DNA of 5,789 nucleotides from an uncultured Lachnospiraceae bacterium (GTDB taxonomy: Bacteria > Bacillota > Clostridia > Lachnospirales > Lachnospiraceae), in contig CAUCWU010000170.1 of the NCBI GenBank assembly GCA_958446555.1, positions 1 through 5,789 on the forward strand. Direction: 5' to 3'. Below are positions 1-4,913 of this stretch, piece by piece. Position numbers and translations under genes: made by a program. Numbering within the stretch: position 1 is the first letter of the stretch; the number at the start of each line of letters is the position of its first letter. Below the pieces are notes generated by a model. The model did not search any database and had not been told where the DNA came from. It saw nothing but the letters and a program-made list of their open reading frames with translations.

Positions 1-2
1 GA

Positions 3-278
3 AACTCCGCCTATGAGTACGGCAAAGAAGTCACGATCGGTGACAATGTATGGCTCGGCGGCAACACAGTTGTCTGCCCGGGTGTCCATATTGGAAACAA
101 TGTTGTCATCGGTGCTGGAAGTGTTGTTACAAAGGATATCCCAGACTGGTCAATCGCTGCCGGAAATCCGTGCAAAGTAATCCGTAAAATCACAGATGCC
201 GACAAGAGACGCCTGTTTCACGACGAAGAAATTGACGATGAGGCATGGGCTGATATTGTGTCGAGGATGGAATTCTAA
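3..278 (+). CDS. Sugar O-acetyltransferase (maltose/galactoside acetyltransferase type), C-terminal part
   Basis: This is the 3' end of a gene cut by the window edge; 91 residues remain before the TAA stop. The fragment has the left-handed beta-helix hexapeptide pattern (TIGDNVWLGGNTVVCPGV, then HIGNNVVIGAGSVVTKDIP), followed by the AAGNPCKVIRKI ending that is typical of the Maa/LacA/NodL acetyltransferases. Those enzymes move an acetyl group from acetyl-CoA to a sugar hydroxyl, act as cytoplasmic trimers and are usually about 185-205 residues, so roughly the first half is missing here. The catalytic histidine expected upstream lies outside the window. The acidic tail after the helix (DEEIDDEAW) fits the family's C-terminal extension. 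The acceptor sugar cannot be read from the sequence. The gene converges on cytX and has no evident link to thiamin. Confidence 0.9.
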   Translation, partial: NSAYEYGKEVTIGDNVWLGGNTVVCPGVHIGNNVVIGAGSVVTKDIPDWSIAAGNPCKVIRKITDADKRRLFHDEEIDDEAWADIVSRMEF

Positions 279-285
279 TAGCAAG

Positions 286-318
286 ATAGGCAAGCCACGT
301 GGCTTGCCTATTATTCTT
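286..318 (+). terminator. Intrinsic terminator made of a perfect 26-bp palindrome between convergent genes
   Basis: Positions 286-311 form a perfect palindrome (arms 286-298 and 299-311, ATAGGCAAGCCAC and its complement) that starts 7 bases after the acetyltransferase stop codon. On the + strand it is followed by a broken T-rich run (TTATTCTT) that enters the cytX stop codon region, so it reads best as the acetyltransferase terminator. On the - strand it begins 5 bases after the cytX stop and could also end the thi operon, but its downstream sequence there (CTTGCTATTAG) is a poor U-tract. Bidirectional use is an inference from its position and symmetry. Confidence 0.8.
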
Positions 319-1489
319 ACTTAGAACGTCCTTTTCTCACTGCATTCACTGCCAAACACAAAAGAATCGTTACCACCATATCCGGCAATGTATTTCCGCA
401 GATCAAATCCACACGCATCAACACTCGATATAAAATAAATCCGACAAGCCAAATCGCTAGATTCTGCCAATCAAAAGCGCTGACCGACGGTCTTTTCTTT
501 AATAAGAAGAAATCTGCAATCTGCACTGCAATCATCGGTGCAAAGACGGAACCGATCAGATACAAGAAATTTGTGATATCATCCATTGGATAAACCATTG
601 CGGCAACTGTTCCGATAATCGTCACGACAATTGCTGCATACTTTCCCTTGATCGACGGCACAATTGATTCACTTGAAATACCAGCAGAGTACGCATCCAA
701 AAACGTTGTCGTCACCGTAGAAAATACGACGATCAAAAGTCCGGCAATTCCAAGACCAGCCTTTACCATGATCTGAGCAATATCGCTCTCTCCTGTAAAA
801 ATCGCAGCGCCCATACCGATCAGATACATAAAGCAGCTGACAATTCCATAGACAACTGCGCTGACTGCTGTCGCCTTTACTGGTTCCTTTGCCTCTCTGG
901 TATAGTCACTGATTAACGGCAGCCACGATAATGGCATTGCAACTGCAAGCTCCACTGCTGCTCCAAATGACAACGAATCATCGACTGTCTCTGATGCCAT
1001 ATTTCCATTGAAAAATATAATCTTTGCCAAAATTAATGTCAACACAAACAAAGCTGCCATTGCGATTGTATTGATTTTTCCAAGATTGGTAATGCCAACC
1101 AAAATCCAGACAACAATCAAAACACCGATGACTAGGCACCAAACCCATTTGCCTGCCTGAAAAATTCCACCTGCTGCAAGTGCACCGTCATAGATCATAA
1201 TTGCAGTCCAACCGACCAGCTGAAGCACATTCAAAAACGCAAACAACTGTCCACCGCGAAGGCCAAAGCTGTCCTTTACGGTCTCCATCGCACTTTTTCT
1301 AAGCTTTCCTCCGATGACACCGGCCAAAAACAGCATTGCGCAGCCAATCAAATGACCAATCAAAATGGCTGCAAGTCCCTTTCCCATGCCAAGAGAAGCA
1401 AAATAGGTACCCGTCAAAATCTCTGCAATGGAAACACCGGCACCAAACCAGATCAACCCATTTTCAAATAATGATGTTTTCTTCTGCAT
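317..1489 (-). CDS. cytX: CytX, putative hydroxymethylpyrimidine (HMP) transporter, NCS1 family
   Basis: This 390-residue polytopic membrane protein is almost entirely hydrophobic, with about 11-12 candidate membrane segments (roughly residues 12-31, 36-60, 81-107, 115-133, 139-160, 176-193, 207-231, 243-262, 283-300, 307-329, 342-359 and 368-383). The N-terminal GLIWFGAGVSIAEILTG and GHLIGC segments, and NVLQLVGWTAIMIYD near residue 87, match the CytX branch of the nucleobase:cation symporter-1 family as I remember it. CytX is assigned to HMP uptake mainly because it recurs in TPP-riboswitch operons; that context holds here, since it is the last gene after thiD with a gap of only two bases. 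A GGAGG ribosome binding site (1497-1501) lies 7 bases before the ATG, inside the end of thiD. Imported HMP would be the direct substrate of ThiD. Related permeases carry cytosine or purines, so the substrate is inferred. Confidence 0.9.
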   Translation of the reverse strand: MQKKTSLFENGLIWFGAGVSIAEILTGTYFASLGMGKGLAAILIGHLIGCAMLFLAGVIGGKLRKSAMETVKDSFGLRGGQLFAFLNVLQLVGWTAIMIYDGALAAGGIFQAGKWVWCLVIGVLIVVWILVGITNLGKINTIAMAALFVLTLILAKIIFFNGNMASETVDDSLSFGAAVELAVAMPLSWLPLISDYTREAKEPVKATAVSAVVYGIVSCFMYLIGMGAAIFTGESDIAQIMVKAGLGIAGLLIVVFSTVTTTFLDAYSAGISSESIVPSIKGKYAAIVVTIIGTVAAMVYPMDDITNFLYLIGSVFAPMIAVQIADFFLLKKRPSVSAFDWQNLAIWLVGFILYRVLMRVDLICGNTLPDMVVTILLCLAVNAVRKGRSK

Positions 1490-1491
1490 GT

Positions 1492-2349
1492 TTAGTCCTC
1501 CGCCTTATCTATCGATTCATTTATAGATTTCTCTGTGGATTCCTTCGCAAATTCAGCTGTAAACTCATTTTGAATTGCAAATCCATGATCCATCGGACCG
1601 CTGCCTTTTCCGAGATCTAGCATTGCAGCCAAAGCGCCAGAAATATAGTCTTTTGCGCGCTTTACGGATGTCTCAAGATCATATCCCTTCGCCAAATTTG
1701 CCGCAATCGCAGAAGACAACGTGCAACCTGTACCATGTGTATTTGGATTATTGATGCGCTTTCCATAAAACCAACGATACCCACCATTTGCATACAAAAG
1801 ATCATTTGCATCGTTGACATTGTGTCCACCCTTACACAAAACTGCACAGTGATAGTTTTCAGAAATTTGCTTTGCCGCCTCAATCATCTCCTGTGTCCCT
1901 GTAATGGTTCGTCCGGTCAGCACTTCTGCCTCTGGGATATTCGGTGTCAACACATCGGCAAGCGGAAACAGTTCTTTCTTTAATGTCTCAACTGCGTCCT
2001 CGCTGATCAGTCTTGCGCCACTTGTCGCGACCATAACAGGATCTACCACAATATTTTTTGCCTGATACTGACGAAGCTTCTTTGCAATCACACAAATCAA
2101 GCCGCTCTCAGATACCATGCCAATCTTGACTGCATCTGGATTAATATCCGTAAAAATTGCATCAAGCTCATCTTCCAAAAATTCTGGTGTTGCATTTAAA
2201 ATAGAGGTTACGCCGGTTGTGTTTTGTGCAGTCAAAGCAGTGATCGCACTCATCGCATAAACGCCATTTGCAATCATTGTTTTGATATCTGCCTGGATAC
2301 CAGCGCCTCCGCTAGAATCACTTCCAGCGATCGTTAATGCTGTTTTCAT
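1492..2349 (-). CDS. thiD: ThiD, bifunctional HMP kinase / HMP-phosphate kinase
   Basis: The 285-residue product is a cytoplasmic ribokinase-fold enzyme that phosphorylates hydroxymethylpyrimidine to HMP-P and then HMP-PP, the pyrimidine donor for ThiE. Visible signatures are the N-terminal ALTIAGSDSSGGAGIQAD (4-21), LTAQNTTGV (39-47), KIGMV (75-79), DPVMVATSGA (103-112), TPNIPEAEVLTG (135-146), CKGGH (172-176) and the catalytic GTGC loop (206-209). The open frame runs upstream into thiE without a stop, but the start at 2349 is clear: it begins MKTALTIAGSD as the family does, and AAGGAG (2357-2362) sits 7 bases before the ATG. After the usual ending GSGPMDHGFAI there is a charged tail of about 25 residues (roughly 261-285, ending SIDKAED) beyond the normal family end. 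It lies 80 bases after thiE and two bases before cytX. Confidence 0.96.
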   Translation of the reverse strand: MKTALTIAGSDSSGGAGIQADIKTMIANGVYAMSAITALTAQNTTGVTSILNATPEFLEDELDAIFTDINPDAVKIGMVSESGLICVIAKKLRQYQAKNIVVDPVMVATSGARLISEDAVETLKKELFPLADVLTPNIPEAEVLTGRTITGTQEMIEAAKQISENYHCAVLCKGGHNVNDANDLLYANGGYRWFYGKRINNPNTHGTGCTLSSAIAANLAKGYDLETSVKRAKDYISGALAAMLDLGKGSGPMDHGFAIQNEFTAEFAKESTEKSINESIDKAED

Positions 2350-2383
2350 ATTTTTTCTCCTTTTCAGCGAAACGTTTTCTATA

Positions 2384-2414
2384 GCGGCCTGAAGTGGTGC
2401 TCCCGACAGACCGC
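2384..2414 (-). other. GC-rich hairpin in the thiE-thiD intergenic gap
   Basis: The 80-base gap 2350-2429 contains arms 2384-2391 and 2407-2414 (on the transcribed strand GCGGTCTG and CAGGCCGC), which give an 8-bp stem with one G-U pair and a 15-base loop. No U-tract follows, so it does not look like a terminator. It could be an mRNA processing or stability element that sets thiD/cytX levels against thiM/thiE, or it may be chance. The rest of the gap holds only the thiD ribosome binding site. Confidence 0.45.
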
Positions 2415-2429
2415 ATTGTATGATTGTTG

Positions 2430-3071
2430 TTACCCCCGAACCATCTCTACCACTGCTTCTTTCAGTGACTTGGTTGCTTTTTGGATTTCTTTTTGTCCAT
2501 AAATTGCACTGATGACTGCGACACCGCAGATTCCGCTTCCAGCCAGTTTTCTCACATTTTCTTTTGTGATTCCACCAATTGCAATCACCGGAATCGAAAC
2601 AGCCTCGCAAATTGCCTTCAATGTTTCATACGAGACATCCTCAGCATCCTCTTTAGAATTGGTTGGAAATACAGCGCCGACACCAAGATAATCGGCTCCT
2701 CTTTTTTCTGCTAGGATTGCCTGCTCAACTGTCTGTGCGGACACGCCAATGATTTTATCTGGTCCAAGCTTTGCTCTCACATCACCTGCTTCCATATCGC
2801 TCTGTCCCACATGTACACCGTCTGCATCCATCTCCAGCGCAATTTCCACATTGTCATTAATCACAAAAGGAACGCCATACTTTTTACAAAGCACCTTCAA
2901 ATCCTTTGCTTCCTCCAAGAAATGCTCCTGATCGAGATGCTTTTCTCGAAGCTGTACAAATGTCACGCCGCCGTCAAGACTTTCCTTCACAACGTCACAA
3001 AGTGTGCGCTCGCCCAGCCAGTAGCGGTCTGTCACTGCATATAAGAGCAAATTTTCCTTATTGCACTTCAT
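2430..3071 (-). CDS. thiE: ThiE, thiamin phosphate synthase
   Basis: The 213-residue product is a full-length TIM-barrel enzyme that condenses HMP-PP with hydroxyethylthiazole phosphate, releasing pyrophosphate and forming thiamin phosphate in the cytoplasm. The ordered signatures are YAVTDR (11-16), VQLREK with the substrate-contacting Gln40/Arg42 (39-44), INDNVEIA (71-78), DADGVHVGQSDM (82-93), IGVSAQT (108-114), GVGAVFPTNSKED (130-142), IPVIAIGGI (160-168) and GVAVISAI (183-190) in the phosphate-binding strands. The start overlaps the end of thiM by 14 bases (3058-3071). Its ribosome binding site, a GGGAG at 3078-3082, is inside thiM, so translation of the two is probably coupled. The two substrates come from ThiM and ThiD of the same operon; the product still needs ThiL, which is not in this window. 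Confidence 0.97.
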   Translation of the reverse strand: MKCNKENLLLYAVTDRYWLGERTLCDVVKESLDGGVTFVQLREKHLDQEHFLEEAKDLKVLCKKYGVPFVINDNVEIALEMDADGVHVGQSDMEAGDVRAKLGPDKIIGVSAQTVEQAILAEKRGADYLGVGAVFPTNSKEDAEDVSYETLKAICEAVSIPVIAIGGITKENVRKLAGSGICGVAVISAIYGQKEIQKATKSLKEAVVEMVRG

Positions 3072-3879
3072 ACTTTGCTCCCTTCTCTAACTGCTCCCCG
3101 TCCATGTTGTAAATCGCATCAATAATTCGATTTCTGTATGTAGAATTGCCATCGCCCTCTGCCATGCGGCTGTATCCAATCTCTCCGGCCAGTCCCATTG
3201 CGCAGACTGCAGCCGCAGCCGCCTCTAATGGATGGTTTGGATTTGCTGCGACAAATGCAGTCATCATACCTGACAGCTGACAACCAGTTCCAGTAATCTG
3301 TCCCATCTCTGGACGACCATTTCGAATCACATAACAAGTCGTTCCATCGCTGACCAGATCAATTGCACCGGTAACTGCAACAATTGCGCCACTCTGTTTT
3401 GAAAAATTCTTGACAAAGGCAACCGCATCTTTTAAGTTTTCGTCAGTGACTTTATCGGCAACATCTGCATCCACGCCCTTTGTCGTACCACTGCCAAGCG
3501 CGAGTGTCTTAATCTCCGAAATGTTTCCACGAATCACGGCTAACTTCAACTCTTTCATCAAGCCAACTGCTGTATTCGTGCGAAGAGCCGATGCACCTGC
3601 TCCAACCGGATCAAGAAGAATCGGGTGATTCAACTCATTTGCCTTTCTTCCTGCCAGATACATCGCCTCGATACTGGATTTGTGCAGGGTTCCGATATTG
3701 ATATTCAGACTGCTGCAAACTGACGTGATGTGCTCCACATCCTCCGGCTCATCCGACATAATTGGACTTGCTCCACAAGCCAAAATCACATTTGCCACAT
3801 CATTGACCGTTACATAGTTGGTGATGTTGTGTACCAGTGGTACCGTTTTTCTTACATTGTTAAAACATTCCTTTAGCAT
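3058..3879 (-). CDS. thiM: ThiM, hydroxyethylthiazole kinase
   Basis: The 273-residue product is a ribokinase-like cytoplasmic enzyme that phosphorylates salvaged 4-methyl-5-(2-hydroxyethyl)thiazole for use by ThiE. Characteristic stretches are PLVHNITNYVTVND (14-27), ACGASPIMSDEPED (34-47), LLDPVGAGAS (88-97), VIRGNISEI (115-123), VTGAIDLVSDG (169-179), the catalytic ITGTGCQLS with Cys200 (195-203) and EGDGNSTYRNRIIDAI near the C-terminus. The chosen start is MLKECFNNVRKTVPL, since a GGAGG (3890-3894) stands 10 bases upstream. The frame stays open to an ATG at 3939, but that codon lies in the stem of the riboswitch terminator, so the longer version is rejected. It is the first gene of the TPP-controlled salvage operon, and its last 14 bases overlap thiE. 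Confidence 0.97.
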   Translation of the reverse strand: MLKECFNNVRKTVPLVHNITNYVTVNDVANVILACGASPIMSDEPEDVEHITSVCSSLNINIGTLHKSSIEAMYLAGRKANELNHPILLDPVGAGASALRTNTAVGLMKELKLAVIRGNISEIKTLALGSGTTKGVDADVADKVTDENLKDAVAFVKNFSKQSGAIVAVTGAIDLVSDGTTCYVIRNGRPEMGQITGTGCQLSGMMTAFVAANPNHPLEAAAAAVCAMGLAGEIGYSRMAEGDGNSTYRNRIIDAIYNMDGEQLEKGAKYEVQ

Positions 3880-3889
3880 ATACTCGCTA

Positions 3890-3894
3890 CCTCC
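3890..3894 (-). promoter_or_regulatory. Ribosome binding site of thiM
   Basis: GGAGG on the transcribed strand lies 10 bases before the ATG at 3879 and 3 bases after the terminator U-run. It fixes the thiM start. It is not part of the terminator stem, which argues for control at transcription rather than by hiding the ribosome binding site. Confidence 0.85.
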
Positions 3895-3897
3895 ATT

Positions 3898-3939
3898 AAA
3901 AAAGAAATGCGGATATGCCTGTAAAAGACATACCCGCAT
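3898..3939 (-). terminator. Riboswitch-controlled intrinsic terminator before thiM
   Basis: On the transcribed strand, arms 3939-3927 (ATGCGGGTATGTC) and 3919-3907 (GGCATATCCGCAT) form a 13-bp stem with two G-U pairs and a 7-base loop (TTTTACA). It is followed by TTCTTTTTT. This is a strong rho-independent terminator placed between the TPP aptamer and the thiM ribosome binding site, the usual arrangement for a riboswitch that stops transcription when TPP is plentiful. Confidence 0.92.
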
Positions 3940-4043
3940 GCTTTTTATATGATAGGAAACTTTGAAGTTTTTCCAAATGAAATCTGACTAATCTGTCTGA
4001 CCCATTCGTTTTTTCATCGCTCTCATAATCAAAACACGTATAT
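3928..4043 (-). promoter_or_regulatory. Expression platform with candidate antiterminator
   Basis: The bases directly 3' of aptamer helix P1 (4043-4031, AUAUACGUGUUUU) can pair with 3944-3928 (AAAGCAU, a GCGG bulge, then GUAUGU). This gives 13 pairs, three of them G-U, with a 4-base bulge. The second segment contains most of the terminator 5' arm, so the two structures exclude each other. This is a hand-drawn fold without energy calculation. The remaining part between 3945 and 4030 shows no other clear structure apart from a weak hairpin around GGAAAAACTTCAAAGTTTCC. Confidence 0.5.
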
Positions 4044-4142
4044 GATATCTCCCTACGTTGGCATTATCCAAATCAGGTTATGGGTCAAGACTCTGTCAGT
4101 CTACTCTCAGCCTGAGCACTCGGCAAGCTCCCCGTTGACATC
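4044..4142 (-). promoter_or_regulatory. TPP riboswitch aptamer (THI element)
   Basis: The transcribed strand carries the conserved THI-box blocks in order: GGGGAGC, GGCTGAGAG (CTGAGAG at 4110-4104), GACCC, ACCTGATTTGG, GGATAATGCCA (4069-4059) and CGTAGGGA. Helix P1 pairs 4142-4137 (GATGTC) with 4049-4044 (GATATC, one G-U). AGCTTG and CAGGCT close the stem beside CTGAGA over a 9-base loop, and AGACT/AGTCT forms the variable hairpin in the pyrimidine-sensing arm. Thiamin pyrophosphate is the known ligand of this family. The terminator downstream and the thiMED-cytX genes fit feedback repression by TPP. Confidence 0.97.
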
Positions 4143-4146
4143 TCCT

Positions 4147-4175
4147 ATTATATTCCTTTGCGATCTGAAAAGCAA
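4147..4175 (-). promoter_or_regulatory. Sigma-A-type promoter of the thi operon
   Basis: On the - strand, a -35 TTGCTT (4175-4170) and a perfect -10 TATAAT (4152-4147) are 17 bases apart. Transcription should start near 4142-4140, at the first bases of aptamer helix P1. The -35 box is only 10 bases from the stop codon of the upstream secreted-protein gene. Confidence 0.75.
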
Positions 4176-4185
4176 GAGCACTCTA

Positions 4186-4779
4186 TTAATTTGCAAAGTT
4201 GATTACAACCGGATCAGAAGTAGAGATCTCGTCATATGTGTCTGCATCTGACACAACAACACAAAACTCCAGAGACTCCAGTTCTTCCATTGGGCAATAA
4301 TCATCAGAGTCCTCATACATGTCAATCACTTCTTTTGTTTTCTTGCCTGCTACGATATCAGCATAAAATCCGGTATAGCACATAAAGCCATTGATTGATT
4401 CATCATCATACCCTACATTGATTTTCTTATCTGTGAGATTCTCAATAATGAAATTAATCGTATATCCATCTCCGTACTCATTTTCCTTGAGTCCATTGTA
4501 TGTAACGATCACAGAATCATCCTGATATACAATATCGCCCTCTACTGTTGCGTCTTCTCCACGTAACGTTTTTAACTCTGCTTTCAGCTCGGCAATCTGC
4601 TTTTCCAGCTGTTGAATCAGTTTTTCAATTTCAGATGCTCGGTCTTCACCTGTAGCACTCTCTTCAGTGCCGTCTACCTCAATGCTAGTTTCCTCTTCTG
4701 TGCTAGTCTCTTCTGCCATTACCGGCATCGCTGCGGACATAATGGTAGCTGCTGCTAATGCATAAACATATCGTCTCAT
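4186..4779 (-). CDS. Secreted acidic coiled-coil protein of unknown function
   Basis: I do not recognise a function. The 197-residue product starts with a signal peptide: MRRY, a hydrophobic core, and a likely cleavage after VMA at residue 22, with no lipobox cysteine. A Glu/Ser/Thr-rich acidic linker follows (23-47). Next is a coiled coil of about 3-4 heptads (roughly 51-72, hydrophobic I51, I55, L58, I62, L65, L69, L72). A C-terminal beta-rich domain (about 84-197) reads VIVTYNGL, GYTINFIIENLTDKKINVGYD, NGF and ends STSDPVVINF. That pattern resembles small extracellular domains common in Clostridia, but no family name is certain. Cysteines occur at 134, 162 and 173. The ATG at 4779 is preferred because AAGGAGAGG (4789-4797) precedes it; the ATG at 4800 overlaps that site. 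The protein has its own promoter and no visible terminator before the thi promoter. Confidence 0.8.
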   Translation of the reverse strand: MRRYVYALAAATIMSAAMPVMAEETSTEEETSIEVDGTEESATGEDRASEIEKLIQQLEKQIAELKAELKTLRGEDATVEGDIVYQDDSVIVTYNGLKENEYGDGYTINFIIENLTDKKINVGYDDESINGFMCYTGFYADIVAGKKTKEVIDMYEDSDDYCPMEELESLEFCVVVSDADTYDEISTSDPVVINFAN

Positions 4780-4788
4780 AGGGCAATT

Positions 4789-4797
4789 CCTCTCCTT
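4789..4797 (-). promoter_or_regulatory. Ribosome binding site fixing the secreted-protein start
   Basis: AAGGAGAGG on the transcribed strand ends 9 bases before the ATG at 4779. An in-frame ATG at 4800 runs straight into this site, so initiation at 4779 is more likely, and it also gives a normal-length signal peptide. Confidence 0.7.
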
Positions 4798-4801
4798 CAT
4801 A

Positions 4802-4851
4802 ATTGTTGTTTTAATTGTAACAACAATACAATTATTTGTCAACTGCTTGAC
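4802..4851. repeat. Three inverted repeats packed on the secreted-protein promoter
   Basis: Repeat A is 4812-4819 with 4827-4834 (TAATTGTA / TACAATTA, 7-base centre) and covers the -10 box and spacer. Repeat B is 4802-4809 with 4820-4827 (ATTGTTGT / ACAACAAT, 10-base centre), runs from the -10 to the predicted start and interlocks with A. Repeat C is 4838-4842 with 4847-4851 (GTCAA / TTGAC) at the -35. A and B share the half-site ATTGT, which occurs twice in each orientation. This is an operator-like layout. The sequence is AT-rich, so some symmetry may be chance. Confidence 0.5.
4814..4842 (-). promoter_or_regulatory. Near-consensus sigma-A promoter of the secreted-protein gene
   Basis: On the - strand a perfect -35 TTGACA (4842-4837) and a -10 TACAAT (4819-4814) are separated by exactly 17 bases. 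The predicted start is near 4807, giving an untranslated leader of about 28 bases with the ribosome binding site. It should be strong unless held down by a regulator. Confidence 0.85.
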
Positions 4852-4852
4852 T

Positions 4853-4908
4853 AATATCTACTTGAACCAGATCAATTCCTGATTTCACAATAAAACAGTC
4901 TAGATATT
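4853..4908. repeat. 8-bp inverted repeat downstream of the phosphoesterase gene
   Basis: AATATCTA (4853-4860) and TAGATATT (4901-4908) are exact inverted copies 40 bases apart, just after the phosphoesterase stop. The span between them can form only a weak 6-bp hairpin (AATCAG with CTGGTT on the - strand) and no U-tract follows. I see no convincing terminator in 4843-4913. Confidence 0.3.
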
Positions 4909-4913
4909 TGTTT

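Noticed and set aside
2350..2610. Open frame extending thiD upstream into thiE (possible fusion)
   Set aside because: The extra residues are thiE read out of frame, with no family similarity; a strong ribosome binding site precedes the ATG at 2349.
2811..3112. Opposite-strand ORFs within thiE/thiM and elsewhere (also 1336-1620 and 5079-5647)
   Set aside because: They are antisense shadows of well-supported genes, with no recognisable motifs or credible ribosome binding sites.
3880..3939. N-terminal extension of ThiM to an ATG at 3939
   Set aside because: The extension is encoded by the terminator stem and U-run, lies upstream of the GGAGG site, and is not part of known ThiM proteins.
3956..3975. 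GGAAAAACTTCAAAGTTTCC hairpin as a regulatory element
   Set aside because: The stem is short, AU-rich and has a bulge and a 2-base loop; it is unlikely to be stable and overlaps neither aptamer nor terminator.
3988..4026. 12-codon leader ORF (MRAMKKRMGQTD) between aptamer and terminator
   Set aside because: No Shine-Dalgarno sequence precedes it and its codons show no regulatory pattern such as repeated rare codons; the riboswitch explains the control.
4780..4842. Longer start of the secreted protein at TTG 4842 or ATG 4800
   Set aside because: The TTG is part of the -35 box, so it would not be transcribed, and the ATG at 4800 overlaps the ribosome binding site of the better start at 4779.
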